Program-made: the position numbers and the translations under genes | In this document: positions 31,092 to 39,691 of the stretch, one piece after another | How positions within the stretch are numbered: the stretch's first letter is position 1 | Layout: every line of letters starts with the position of its first letter | Assembly: GCA_030685215.1 (NCBI GenBank) | Contig: JAUXQB010000026.1 | Location: 1-63,067, forward strand | Reading direction: 5' to 3' | Length of the DNA stretch: 63,067 nucleotides | Origin: Actinomycetota bacterium | GTDB lineage: Bacteria; Actinomycetota; Acidimicrobiia; Acidimicrobiales; Ilumatobacteraceae | The notes under the pieces: model-generated | The model's input: the letters and a program-made list of their open reading frames with translations, nothing else | What the model was told of the DNA's origin: nothing | Database searches by the model: none

Positions 31092-31838
31092 TTAACGCGT
31101 TCTTAGCGGCGAAAAGTCGGTTCGGCCGAGCCTGCCCTCGAGTGCGAGCTCGAGCTCGTCGGCGAAGGCGAACACGATGCGTCGATCCAGCGTGATCGGG
31201 CCGAGGCCCTGACGCGGGATCAGCACCAGCTGATCCGCGTGGCGCGGGTTGCGGAACGGCACGACCGCGCCGGCTTCCGTGAGCACGATCACGTCCTGCT
31301 CGCTGCTGCGCGCGACCACGGGCAGGCCACTGGTGCCGTTGCGCTCCAGTCGGGCATCGACCATCGCCAGCTGGGGCGTCGCGACGTCGATCGCGCCGTG
31401 CCACAGCTCGACTGCCGACTGCGGCGCGTGCAGCGACGAGCTCAGGCGACTCGCCACGCTGGCCGCGCCAGCTTCGTGGCGGCGCACCACCGACCGGCGG
31501 ACGCGCAGTGCCGTGGCCGCACTGACGCCCACGCCGAGCAGGCCGAGCAGCACCACCGCGAGCACATCGGTGCCGTCGCTCATCCGCAGCGAGTGCACCG
31601 GTTCTGTATGGAAGTAGTTCAGCGAGAGCGCCGCGGCGATGGAGGTGAGCACCCCGGCTGACCACTGCGTGAGCGCTGCTGCGACGGTGATCATCGCCAG
31701 CACGAGGGCGACGTTGGCGACGCTCATGTCGTCGCTCGCGGTCGCGGTGGCCGCGGCGAAGGCGATGGCGGCGAACGGCCCGACGACGACGGCGAGCACT
31801 GCGAACTGGCCCTTCGAGGAAGTGGTTGAGCGGTCCAT
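31092..31838 (-). CDS. DUF4118 membrane protein (KdpD-sensor-like input domain)
   Basis: 248 residues from ATG 31838. Three to four TM helices (FAVLAVVVGPFAAIAFAAATA; VALVLAMITVAAALT; LAVVLLGLLGVGVSAATAL) with LNYFHTEPVHSLRM between them, the DUF4118 signature of KdpD (FFFTEP-like). The rest is a soluble cytoplasmic domain of about 120 residues, without histidine kinase motifs, so this is a stand-alone sensor-type module. Position beside the TrkA/permease genes agrees with potassium or osmotic sensing. Confidence 0.72.
   Translation of the reverse strand: MDRSTTSSKGQFAVLAVVVGPFAAIAFAAATATASDDMSVANVALVLAMITVAAALTQWSAGVLTSIAAALSLNYFHTEPVHSLRMSDGTDVLAVVLLGLLGVGVSAATALRVRRSVVRRHEAGAASVASRLSSSLHAPQSAVELWHGAIDVATPQLAMVDARLERNGTSGLPVVARSSEQDVIVLTEAGAVVPFRNPRHADQLVLIPRQGLGPITLDRRIVFAFADELELALEGRLGRTDFSPLRTR
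31095..31108 (-). promoter_or_regulatory. Upstream motif CGCTAAGAACGCGT, copy 1
   Basis: Located 63 bp upstream of the permease start on the same strand. A nearly identical 14-mer (12/14) occurs 47 bp upstream of the DUF4118 gene at 31885-31898. Sharing of the motif by two adjacent genes of the potassium block suggests a common operator or promoter part. Confidence 0.35.
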
Positions 31839-31884
31839 GACAAGGACAGTGTGCGACCGCAGAACCCGCGATTCCACGGCCTTC

Positions 31885-31898
31885 ACGCACTCTTAGCG
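31885..31898 (-). promoter_or_regulatory. Upstream motif CGCTAAGAGTGCGT, copy 2
   Basis: Second copy of the 14-mer, 47 bp before the DUF4118 start; differs from copy 1 at two central positions. Confidence 0.35.
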
Positions 31899-31916
31899 CC
31901 CACCCAGGCAGAGCGA

Positions 31917-32756
31917 CTACGACGTGTAGGCGTCATCCGGCAGCGGGCGCAACCAGGCGGTCGCGGCAGCGCCACCGGCCTTCCCGGATTCCACCGCCGC
32001 CGTCACGTCGCCGTCGCGCCACCAACGCGCGAGGAAGGCAGCCACGAACGCGTCGCCGCAGCCCACGGTGGTGCCGAGCACCGGCAGGGCCTGCACCGCG
32101 ACGAACCGTTCGTCGGGTTCGCCACGCCCGTCGAGCACCAGCACGCCCCGCGAACCGAGCGTGACCACGACCAGCTTGCCGAGCTCGAACGCGACCTCGC
32201 GCACGCCGGCGACGACCGGGTCGTCGAGCGCGCCCGGCCATCCGATGATGCCCACGTCGAGGAACGCCATCGTGGCGGCGAACCGCTCGACCGTGTAGTG
32301 GCGGAAGCTGAGGAAGTCGCCGCTCACCGACACATCGGCGAGCGCACCCGCGTCACCCAGTCGATGCACTTCGGCGGCGACGGCCTCCACGAGCACGACG
32401 TGCAGTCGAGGTGCGTTGCGCACGAGCGCCTCCTCGTCGACCGTCAGCCGGAAGTCGCTCCACACGCCTTCGACGAAGTGATCCATGAACGGTTGCCGAT
32501 CGTCCTCGATGACGATGTCGATCGAGGCCGACGGGCCATGCGCCACGACGGATGCCGAATGCTCGATTCCGTGCCGGCGCATGAACGACAGGAACAGCTC
32601 CGCGTGGTCGTCGCCGACACGCGTGAGGAAGTGGAACGGCAGGCCGAGGCGGCTCCAGTGGTACGCCATGTTGAGTGCCCCACCGCCCGGCAGCTCCACA
32701 CCCTGCGCGACGTAGCGGTCGACGCTGGCCGGCCCGAGCAGCACCGGCGGGCTCAC
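31917..32756 (-). CDS. PfkB-family carbohydrate kinase
   Basis: 279 residues from a GTG at 32756 that overlaps the upstream stop (GTGA). The fold of ribokinase-like sugar kinases is indicated by LPGGGALNMAYHWSRLG near the N-terminus, VVVTLGSRGVLVLDG and the C-terminal catalytic motif GTTVGCGDAFVAAFLA, where Cys replaces Ala of the usual GAGD but the catalytic Asp is kept. A phosphoryl transfer to a sugar or nucleoside is expected; substrate unknown. Translational coupling to the 242-residue protein suggests a shared pathway. Confidence 0.82.
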   Translation of the reverse strand: MSPPVLLGPASVDRYVAQGVELPGGGALNMAYHWSRLGLPFHFLTRVGDDHAELFLSFMRRHGIEHSASVVAHGPSASIDIVIEDDRQPFMDHFVEGVWSDFRLTVDEEALVRNAPRLHVVLVEAVAAEVHRLGDAGALADVSVSGDFLSFRHYTVERFAATMAFLDVGIIGWPGALDDPVVAGVREVAFELGKLVVVTLGSRGVLVLDGRGEPDERFVAVQALPVLGTTVGCGDAFVAAFLARWWRDGDVTAAVESGKAGGAAATAWLRPLPDDAYTS

Positions 32757-33481
32757 AGCCCCTCCAGCGGCCGTTCGCGCAGCGCACCGAGCGCGAGGAA
32801 GCGGTCGTACCGCACCTCGATCACCTTGCTCATCTGCCAGAACGCCTCGACCGAGAGGTGCGCGCACCCCTCTGCGAGGTACCAGTCGGTGGAGCCGGGC
32901 GAGTTCACCACCAGCGCCGGGTCGTGCACCGGCACCAACGCCGGGTTGAGCACGAATCCGGGAGAGTCGGCACCTCGGATCTGCAGCAACCCGTCGCCGC
33001 GAAAGCCGCGCGCTCGCGGCAGGCGGTGGAAGTCGCCCGTGCCCAGATCGCGAAGGTCGGCGACCTCGGTGTCGGTGTCGACCACCGACGGCCATGCCGG
33101 GTCGTCGACGAGCTCGGCGACGACGCGCCGCACGGAGATGTCCTGGTAGTGGTTCATCGCCGTGTGCGGCTGCTCGTACTCGTCGTCGAACACGTTGGCC
33201 GGCGCCCAGTCGTACACGTTGCCGCACTCGACGGTGAGGTACTGCACCAGCGCCGGGCGATCCCGCAGGAACTGGCGGTACGACGCTTCGTACTCGAGGA
33301 TGGCGATCGCCGGCGACACGATGGCGCCGCGCACGTAGTGACCGAACCTCCACCCGTCGGCGCCGAACCGCTCGGCGAGCAACTCGTGCCGGCGAGCCTT
33401 CTCGGCACCGCTGAAGCCGGGCACACCCACCGGCACCCACACGTGCGCCAGCGGGTCGGTGAGCGGCACTCCGTCGTCCAT
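32753..33481 (-). CDS. Hypothetical protein coupled to PfkB kinase
   Basis: 242 residues from ATG 33481 (a GTG at 33499 is also possible), family not recognised. It is soluble, rich in aromatic residues and Asp, with recognisable phrases HVWVPVGVPGFSGAEKARRHELLAERFG, ILEYEASYRQFL and VYDWAPANVFDDEYEQPHTAMNHYQDIS. No signal peptide or TM helix. The kinase gene begins inside its stop codon. It is divergent from the amidohydrolase at 33553; both may serve one catabolic route. Confidence 0.65.
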   Translation of the reverse strand: MDDGVPLTDPLAHVWVPVGVPGFSGAEKARRHELLAERFGADGWRFGHYVRGAIVSPAIAILEYEASYRQFLRDRPALVQYLTVECGNVYDWAPANVFDDEYEQPHTAMNHYQDISVRRVVAELVDDPAWPSVVDTDTEVADLRDLGTGDFHRLPRARGFRGDGLLQIRGADSPGFVLNPALVPVHDPALVVNSPGSTDWYLAEGCAHLSVEAFWQMSKVIEVRYDRFLALGALRERPLEGL

Positions 33482-33540
33482 CGGCACACTGTTCCACACC
33501 CGACCGGCAGCGGGCGCCCGCCGACGTTGGGAGTCACGGA

Positions 33541-33546
33541 TACTGT
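33541..33546 (+). promoter_or_regulatory. -10 box (TACTGT) of the amidohydrolase gene
   Basis: TACTGT followed by 6 nt and the ATG at 33553; leaderless layout. Confidence 0.45.
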
Positions 33547-33552
33547 CTCGGC

Positions 33553-35163
33553 ATGGGGACAGTGCTGTTCACGGGCGGGCCGATCATCACCTTCGGCGGG
33601 GAGTCGGTCACCGCACTCGCGGTGCACGACGATCGCATCGTGGCCATCGGCGACGAAGCTGCCACGTGGGCCACCACCTTCGACCAGGTGGTGCAACTCG
33701 CCGGGCGACCGCTGCTGCCGGCGTTCCGCGACGGCCACGCGCACCCGCTGCACGGCGGGGTCAACCTCAACGGGCTCGACCTCACCGACGAGCACACCCT
33801 CGACGGTGTGCTGCAGCGCGTACGCGACTGGGCCCGCGAACATCCGGACGACCCGTGGATCATCGGGCACTGCTACCACCCGCCACTGCTGCCGGGCGGC
33901 ATGGGCAGCAGTGCGCTGCTCGACACCGCGTGCGCCGACCGGCCGGTGGTGCTGTACCCCACCGACTACCACGCGGCGTGGTGCAACACTGCCGCCTTCG
34001 TCGTCGCCGGCATCGACGCGGCCACACCCGACCCCGCACTCGGCACCATCGTGCGTCACGGCGACGGCACGCCGGTGGGCATGCTGCTCGAGTACGGGGC
34101 GATGGAGCTGCTCGACCGGCACATCCCCACCCTCGCCCGCGCCACGCACGACCGCGGCCTCACCACCGCGCAGCACAGCCTCAGCAGCGAGGGCATCGTG
34201 TGGGCCCAGGAAGCGGCGATGACCTTGGACGAGCTGGAGGTCTACGCCGACGGCGCTCGCCGCGGCGCGCTCACGTGCCGCATCAACGCGGCCCTGTGGG
34301 CCGACCCCATCCGCTGGCCGCGACAACTCCCGCGCTTCGTCGAGGCACGCGACGCGCTGCGCCGCGACCAGGCCGCACACGCCTGGCTCGACGCGCGCAC
34401 CGTCAAGTTCTTCGCCGACGGGGTGATCGAAGCCGGCACCGGCTTCCTGCTCGAGCCGTACGACGACGACCACCACACCTGCGGGCTTCCGAACTGGAGT
34501 CCGGAGGGCCTGGCCGAGGCTGCTCGCGCGTTCGATGCCGACGGCTTCCAGATCCACATCCACGCCATCGGCGACGGCGGAGTGCGGATGGCGCTCGACG
34601 CCATCGAGTTCGCCGCTCGCATGAACGGCCAGCGCGACCGGCGACCGGTCATTGCACACACGCAGCTCGTGCACCCCGCCGACTACGGCCGCTTCGCCGC
34701 CCTCGGAGTGGTCGCCAACTTCGAACCGCTGTGGGCCTGCCTCGATGAGTCGCAGCTCGACCTCACGTTCCCTCGCCTGGGGCCTACGCGCAGCGCGCTG
34801 CAGTACCCGATCGCATCGCTCGCGCGGTCGGGTGCGCGGGTGAGCTTCGGTTCCGACTGGCCGGTGTCGTCGCACCGCCCGCTCGACGGCCTCGCGGTCG
34901 CGGTCACGCGCCGCAACCAGCACGGCGAGCCCGTCGACGGCTGGCTTCCCGACGAGCGGCTGCCCATTCTGCAGGCCATCCACGCCTACACGGCCGGCAC
35001 CGCCTACCAGGCGTTCGACGACGACGCGGCCGAGTTGCGGGTGGGCGCGCGCGCCGATCTGGTGGTGCTCGACCGCGACATCACGGCCATCGCCGGCGAC
35101 GAGGTGCCCGGCGCGATGGTCGACCAGACGTGGGTCGGCGGGACCCAGGTGTATCAGCGATAG
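33553..35163 (+). CDS. Amidohydrolase-family protein, YtcJ/amidohydrolase_3 type
   Basis: 536 residues. Metal ligands DGHAHP near residue 60, a carboxylatable Lys in TVKFFADG, His in IHIHAIGDGG and in IAHTQLVHP, and Asp in FGSDWPV follow the amidohydrolase_3 (YtcJ-like) order. N- and C-terminal strands form the composite beta-sandwich (LFTGGPIITFGG; VGARADLVVLDRDI). Such enzymes hydrolyse amides or cyclic compounds; the substrate is unknown. An aromatic-rich region (CYHPPLLPGG) may line the pocket. Confidence 0.85.
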   Translation: MGTVLFTGGPIITFGGESVTALAVHDDRIVAIGDEAATWATTFDQVVQLAGRPLLPAFRDGHAHPLHGGVNLNGLDLTDEHTLDGVLQRVRDWAREHPDDPWIIGHCYHPPLLPGGMGSSALLDTACADRPVVLYPTDYHAAWCNTAAFVVAGIDAATPDPALGTIVRHGDGTPVGMLLEYGAMELLDRHIPTLARATHDRGLTTAQHSLSSEGIVWAQEAAMTLDELEVYADGARRGALTCRINAALWADPIRWPRQLPRFVEARDALRRDQAAHAWLDARTVKFFADGVIEAGTGFLLEPYDDDHHTCGLPNWSPEGLAEAARAFDADGFQIHIHAIGDGGVRMALDAIEFAARMNGQRDRRPVIAHTQLVHPADYGRFAALGVVANFEPLWACLDESQLDLTFPRLGPTRSALQYPIASLARSGARVSFGSDWPVSSHRPLDGLAVAVTRRNQHGEPVDGWLPDERLPILQAIHAYTAGTAYQAFDDDAAELRVGARADLVVLDRDITAIAGDEVPGAMVDQTWVGGTQVYQR

Positions 35164-35167
35164 CGTC

Positions 35168-35365
35168 ATGGTCGAGGGCCTCCGGCCCAGTGGAATCGAG
35201 CCTGACGTGAACACCGTTGCCCCCCAGTCAGCGGCCGCCACACGCCGGTGCTGGCGCTGCCTGCAGCAGTTCCCCTGCCCCGAGGCCGAGATCCACGCCG
35301 GTCCCGCCGACTGGTGGCTGTGCGACAGCTGCCAGGAATCGCTCATCGCGCCCGCCCAAACGTGA
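35168..35365 (+). CDS. Small zinc-ribbon-like protein
   Basis: 65 residues. RCWRC and, 20 residues later, LCDSCQESL give a CxxC-x(21)-CxxC pattern, enough for one zinc site, preceded by a disordered N-terminus. The ATG at 35168 is 4 bp after the amidohydrolase stop; a GTG at 35206 is an alternative start. Small stand-alone zinc ribbons of this sort occur across actinobacteria and their role is unknown. Confidence 0.55.
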   Translation: MVEGLRPSGIEPDVNTVAPQSAAATRRCWRCLQQFPCPEAEIHAGPADWWLCDSCQESLIAPAQT

Positions 35366-35491
35366 CTCATGGCGGCTCCGCCCCCGGACCGTTGACCGAG
35401 CCCCACCGGTAGCCTGGGCTTCTTCCGGGAAGAGTCGCCTCGTTTGGGCAGGATGGCCGTAGCGCTTCCGCCTTGTGCAGGCTCGACGTCT

Positions 35492-35509
35492 CCTCCTCTT
35501 ACGAGGAGG
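35492..35509 (+). promoter_or_regulatory. Hairpin sequestering the ribosome binding site of the GT4 gene
   Basis: CCTCCTC (35492-35498) pairs perfectly with GAGGAGG (35503-35509) around TTAC. GAGGAGG is the ribosome binding site of the ATG at 35514, so the structure would hide it completely. The 148-bp gap before the gene offers room for further leader structure. Confidence 0.6.
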
Positions 35510-35513
35510 CCCC

Positions 35514-36701
35514 ATGCCCACTCACAGTTCTTCGCACGCCTTCACCGGAGCGTCGACCAAGCGGGTCGGCATGCTCAGCACCTATCCCCCCAAGCTCTGC
35601 GGCCTCGCCACGTTCGCCGCCGCATTGACGCTCGCCTTGCGCGACCTCGGCCACCGCGTCGACGTGGTGCGCATCAACGACGGCACCGAACCCGCCTCGG
35701 TGGGTCAGACGGTCGTGAGCGAGCTGATCAACGGCAGCACGGCTTCGATGCGCAACGCCGCCGCCACCCTCTCGCGCTGCGACGCGGTGATCATCCAGCA
35801 CGAGTACGGCATCTTCGGCGGCGTCGACGGCGACGAAGTGCTCCAGCTGCTCGATGCGCTCGACGCACCTGCGATCGTGGTGCTGCACACCGTTCCGCTG
35901 GTGCCCTCGCCGCACCAGAAGGAAGTGCTCGAGGAGCTGTGCGCTCGCGCCGCCCGCGTGGTCGTGATGACCGAGTCCGCCAACGACCGGCTGTGCAGCT
36001 CGTACGACGTCGACGCGCGCAACGTCGCCGTGGTGCCCCACGGCGCCGCACTGCCCGCTGCCGAGCGCCCCGGCGACACGCCCGCCGAGGTCATCGGCGT
36101 CGCGCCACCGCAGCTGCTCACGTGGGGCCTGCTCGGCCCGGGCAAGGGAATCGAGCACCTCATCGACGCAGTGGCTCTGCTCGGCGACCTCCGCCCGCGT
36201 GTCCGCTACACGGTCGCAGGGGTCACACACCCGAAGGTCTTCGCTCGCGACGGAGACGTCTACCGCCACGAGCTGATGCGGCGCACGTGGGCCAGCGGTG
36301 TCGCCGGGTCGGTGACGTTCGACGACACGTATCGCAACGTCAGCCGGCTCACACGGTTCGTCGCGTCGTCGTCGGTGGTCGTGCTGCCCTACGACTCACG
36401 CGACCAGGTCACGTCGGGCGTACTGGTCGACGCCATCGCCGCCGGTCGTCCCGTCATCGCGACGGCGTTCCCCCACGCCATCGAACTGCTCGCCACCGGC
36501 GCCGGCATCGTGGTGCCCCACGGCGACCCGAAGGCGATGGCCGACGCGATTCGTATGGTCGTGTCCGACCCCGACGTGCTCGCAAGCATGACCACCGAAG
36601 CGCGGCGGCTCGCACCGTCGCTCAGCTGGGCATCCGTGGCAACCCGTTACGCCCACATCTGCACCGAGCTCGACCAGATCAGCGAGCCGGTGGCGATGTG
36701 A
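35514..36701 (+). CDS. GT4-type glycosyltransferase
   Basis: 395 residues, GT-B fold. The N-terminal domain starts KRVGMLSTYPPKLCGLATF; the C-terminal domain has LLTWGLLGPGKGIEHLIDAV, VVVLPYDSRDQVTSGVLVDAIAAGRPVIAT and GAGIVVPHGDPKAMADAI, the nucleotide-sugar binding part of GT4 family enzymes. The ELxxG-type Glu is replaced by TSGVLVDA. It is the first gene of a three-gene operon with GTGA overlaps, together with a toroid protein and a GH130 enzyme; this trio occurs as a unit in other bacteria and suggests glycan assembly or turnover with mannose-type sugars. Confidence 0.82.
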   Translation: MPTHSSSHAFTGASTKRVGMLSTYPPKLCGLATFAAALTLALRDLGHRVDVVRINDGTEPASVGQTVVSELINGSTASMRNAAATLSRCDAVIIQHEYGIFGGVDGDEVLQLLDALDAPAIVVLHTVPLVPSPHQKEVLEELCARAARVVVMTESANDRLCSSYDVDARNVAVVPHGAALPAAERPGDTPAEVIGVAPPQLLTWGLLGPGKGIEHLIDAVALLGDLRPRVRYTVAGVTHPKVFARDGDVYRHELMRRTWASGVAGSVTFDDTYRNVSRLTRFVASSSVVVLPYDSRDQVTSGVLVDAIAAGRPVIATAFPHAIELLATGAGIVVPHGDPKAMADAIRMVVSDPDVLASMTTEARRLAPSLSWASVATRYAHICTELDQISEPVAM

Positions 36702-37720
36702 GCGAGCACGACATGCACGACCACGACATGGCGTTCCGACACCTGGTCGCGATGAGCGACCAACGCGGCCTGTTCGAGCACGCCGACGGCACAGAGCCTC
36801 GTCTCGAACACGGCTACTGCACCGACGACAACGCCCGATTGCTGGTGGTGGCGTCGCGCGTTCCCGACGTGGGCGATGCACACATGCTGTCGCGCCTCGC
36901 CCTGCACTTCGTACGCGGTGCGCAAGACACCGATGGCCGCTGCCGCAACCGGATGGACGCAGCCGGACACTGGACCGACGAAGCCACCACCGAGGACTGC
37001 TGGGGCCGCTCACTGTGGGGCTTCGGTGTCGCCGCCGCGCATCACAGCAACCCGGCAATCCGCCGGTGGGCGCTGCGCTCGTTCGACAAGGGTGTCCGCC
37101 AGCGATCCGAGTGGGTACGAGCGATGGCCTTCGCTGCACTCGGTGCCGCCGAAGTGGCGGCGATCGACCCGCAGCACGGCGCGGCGCGCAGTCTCCTGAG
37201 CGACACGCTCGACATGGTCGCCACGTCACCCGATGCACTGTGGGCGTGGCCGGAACCGACGCTGCGCTACGGCAACGCCGCTGTGGCCGAGGCGATCATC
37301 GCGGCGGGCGACGTGCTCGGTCGGCCGCACGACCTGCAACGCGGCCTGGCGATGCTGTCGTGGTTGCGCGTCGTCGAGACGCACGACGGTCACCTCTCGG
37401 TGACGGGGGCCAACGGGCGCGTTCCCGGCGAGATGGGCCCGCAGTTCGACCAGCAGCCGATCGAAGTGGCCGCGATGGCCGACGCATGTTTCCGGGCGCA
37501 CGCCGTGACCGGCGATGCGGAGTGGATCGATGGCATCGCTGCCGCAGCCGCATGGTTCGAAGGCGCGAACGACGTGGGGTTGGTGATGCACGACACGCGC
37601 TCCGGCGGCGGCTACGATGGTCTTCACCGCGACCGGGTGAACCTCAACCAGGGCGCGGAGTCGACGCTTGCATACCTGTCCACCATGCAGCGTGCCGACT
37701 CGTTCGTGACCGCACCGTGA
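36698..37720 (+). CDS. Alpha/alpha-toroid protein of the GT4-GH130 operon
   Basis: 340 residues from a GTG at 36698 overlapping the previous stop. The sequence is a series of helices with conserved aromatic and acidic turns (HGYCTDDNARLLVVASR, TTEDCWGRSLWGFG, WPEPTLRYGNAAVAEAIIAAG, GPQFDQQPIEVAAMADAC), typical of an (alpha/alpha)6 barrel, as in cellobiose epimerase-like or GH-like proteins. The acidic residues and His in these turns suggest a sugar site. The function is not known; enzymatic epimerisation or hydrolysis are options. Confidence 0.68.
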   Translation: MSEHDMHDHDMAFRHLVAMSDQRGLFEHADGTEPRLEHGYCTDDNARLLVVASRVPDVGDAHMLSRLALHFVRGAQDTDGRCRNRMDAAGHWTDEATTEDCWGRSLWGFGVAAAHHSNPAIRRWALRSFDKGVRQRSEWVRAMAFAALGAAEVAAIDPQHGAARSLLSDTLDMVATSPDALWAWPEPTLRYGNAAVAEAIIAAGDVLGRPHDLQRGLAMLSWLRVVETHDGHLSVTGANGRVPGEMGPQFDQQPIEVAAMADACFRAHAVTGDAEWIDGIAAAAAWFEGANDVGLVMHDTRSGGGYDGLHRDRVNLNQGAESTLAYLSTMQRADSFVTAP

Positions 37721-39207
37721 GCTCGCTCGTCACCGACACGGGGATCGAGCTGCGCCCCGACATCACACGGGTGGTGACGCGACTGTTCGTCGCCGGGCGC
37801 GAGGACGTGGGCCCGGGCGACTCGCGCGCGACGCCGGTGTTGCGACGCGTGCTCGACCTGGATGAGGCCGACGTGCACGAGGCCGTACGCGACCTCGACG
37901 ACCGCTTCGGCACACGGCACAGGAACCTGCACGCCACGTTCCTCGAGCACGCGGCGATGGTCACGGATCGTGTCGAGGGCGCGGCCGACATGTCGGAGGA
38001 TCGCTGCCTGCTGCTCGGGGCGACGTTCACCCACGAGTACGCCATCGAAGGTGCGGCACTGTGCAACCCGTCCGCTGTGCCCTTCCCGAACGCCACCGAC
38101 GACCCGCACACCACCGGCGTGATGCCGTTCGTGATGAGCGTCCGCGGCGTGGGTGAAGGCCATCGCTCGTCGATCGGCTTCCGCAGCGGCACGGTCACCA
38201 GCGACGGACTCGTCACGCTCGACCCCGCCGACCCGTTCCCGGTGCTCGCGGCCATGTCGGCGAGCATGCATCGTCGCAGTGTCTTCCACGCCAAGCTCGG
38301 CGAGCACGACGACGACCGGGAGAACGCGGCGCTGGTGCTCGACTCGCTGTCGGCCACCTTCGACGACGCGGAGCTGGCATCTGGAGTGAGCGGGCTGATG
38401 GCCGACGCAGCGACTCGTCGCGACGTCGCCGGCACGATCGACAACCTGCGCCATGTGGCGTCGAGCTCGTACCGCGCACGCTTCCCCGCCGACGCGACGT
38501 TGTCGGAACGTGTGCTCTGGCCGCACTCGCCGGCCGAGCACCACGGCATGGAGGACGCTCGCTTCGTGCGGTTCACGCACGACGACGGCAGCACCGTCCA
38601 CTACGCCACCTACACCGCGTTCGACGGCGTCAACATCGCGCAGCACCTCCTCGAGACCGACGACTTCCACTCGTTCGCCGTGTCGCCGCTCGCCGGGCCC
38701 GCGGCACAGGGCAAGGGCCTGGCGTTGTTCCCCCGGACTGTCGGCGGTCGCTATCTGGCGCTCTCCCGATCCGACCGCGAGACCAACTCGATCGCGTTCT
38801 CCGACGACATGCGCTGCTGGTCCGAAGGCGAACAGATCCAGGCACCGTCGCGGACCTGGGACCTGCTGCAGTTGGGGAACTGTGGTTCGCCGATCGAGAC
38901 CGACGCCGGCTGGCTGGTGCTCACCCACGGGGTCGGGCCGATGCGCACCTACGCGGTGGGCGTGCTGCTGCTCGACCTCCACGACCCCGAGCGCGTGATC
39001 GCGCGATCCGCGCAACCGATCATCACGCCGACTCCGGAGCGCCGCGACGGGTATGTGCCCAACGTCGTGTACTCCTGCGGCGGGTTCGCGTTCGGCGACG
39101 TACTGGTGCTCCCGTACGGCATCGCCGACCAGACGATCGCGATCGCCACGCTGTCGGTGAGCGAGCTGCTCGCGTCGCTGACGCCCGACTCGGTGCTGCA
39201 GCGATAG
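37717..39207 (+). CDS. GH130-family beta-mannoside phosphorylase-like enzyme
   Basis: 496 residues from a GTG at 37717 overlapping the previous stop. The five-bladed propeller pattern of GH130 is indicated by HGMEDARFVRF with the catalytic Asp280 (family motif G-x-E-D-A/P-R), GLALFPRTVGGRYLALSR, GNCGSPIETDAGWLVLTHGVGPMR and PNVVYSCGGFAF. GH130 enzymes phosphorolyse or hydrolyse beta-1,2- or beta-1,4-mannosides. An N-terminal extension of about 200 residues with several helices is typical of the longer members. Together with the GT4 protein it points to a beta-mannosyl oligosaccharide. Confidence 0.8.
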   Translation: MSSLVTDTGIELRPDITRVVTRLFVAGREDVGPGDSRATPVLRRVLDLDEADVHEAVRDLDDRFGTRHRNLHATFLEHAAMVTDRVEGAADMSEDRCLLLGATFTHEYAIEGAALCNPSAVPFPNATDDPHTTGVMPFVMSVRGVGEGHRSSIGFRSGTVTSDGLVTLDPADPFPVLAAMSASMHRRSVFHAKLGEHDDDRENAALVLDSLSATFDDAELASGVSGLMADAATRRDVAGTIDNLRHVASSSYRARFPADATLSERVLWPHSPAEHHGMEDARFVRFTHDDGSTVHYATYTAFDGVNIAQHLLETDDFHSFAVSPLAGPAAQGKGLALFPRTVGGRYLALSRSDRETNSIAFSDDMRCWSEGEQIQAPSRTWDLLQLGNCGSPIETDAGWLVLTHGVGPMRTYAVGVLLLDLHDPERVIARSAQPIITPTPERRDGYVPNVVYSCGGFAFGDVLVLPYGIADQTIAIATLSVSELLASLTPDSVLQR

Positions 39208-39211
39208 CCGA

Positions 39212-39550
39212 TCAGCCGCCGCGGAGCCGGTCGATCTGGCGACGATCGCGCTTGGTTGGCCGACCGGCACCGCGCTCACGCGACGCGACGGGGACGGCCT
39301 GTTCGCGTGGCACAGGCGGGCTGTGGTCGACCAGGCACTCGGCAGCCACCGCGGCGCCCACGCGCTTGTCGATCACGTGCACGACCTCCACGATGCGATG
39401 GCGCTGCGCAATACTCGCCTCGATGCGGTCGCCGACCCTCACCTGTGTGGCCGCCTTCCCGGGGATGTCGTTGCACGTGACCCGGCCGGAGCGGCACATC
39501 TCGGTGGCCGCCGAGCGGGTGGGCGTGAGGCGCACGGCCCACAGCCACAC
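39212..39550 (-). CDS. S4-domain RNA-binding protein (HslR-like)
   Basis: 112 residues as read from the GTG at 39550. The sequence VWLWAVRLTPTRSAATEMCRSGRVTCN ... VRVGDRIE is the S4 domain of small heat-shock RNA-binding proteins (HslR) which recycle stalled 50S subunits; a basic C-terminus (GAGRPTKRDRRQIDRLRGG) follows. Homologues have RLD directly before VWLW, and this sequence has in frame CGG CTG GAC GTG, so the true start may be a non-standard codon upstream (for example CTG at 39556) with no ATG before the next in-frame stop. Divergent from the histidine kinase. Confidence 0.75.
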   Translation of the reverse strand: MWLWAVRLTPTRSAATEMCRSGRVTCNDIPGKAATQVRVGDRIEASIAQRHRIVEVVHVIDKRVGAAVAAECLVDHSPPVPREQAVPVASRERGAGRPTKRDRRQIDRLRGG

Positions 39551-39691
39551 GTCCAGCCGCGCGGCCGGAACCGTGCGGACAGCGGAAGGGCGCGAGAGCG
39601 AGTCGATCGCACCATGTTGTCAGCTCGCGGAGTTGACAGACTGTTCACGAATTCCCGGCACCACCACACGACGTGTGAGGATGGAACACGC

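Noticed and set aside
35392..35415. TTGACC and TAGCCT as a sigma-A promoter of the GT4 operon
   Set aside because: The spacing is only 12 nt, too short for sigma-70 promoters; each box alone is weak evidence.
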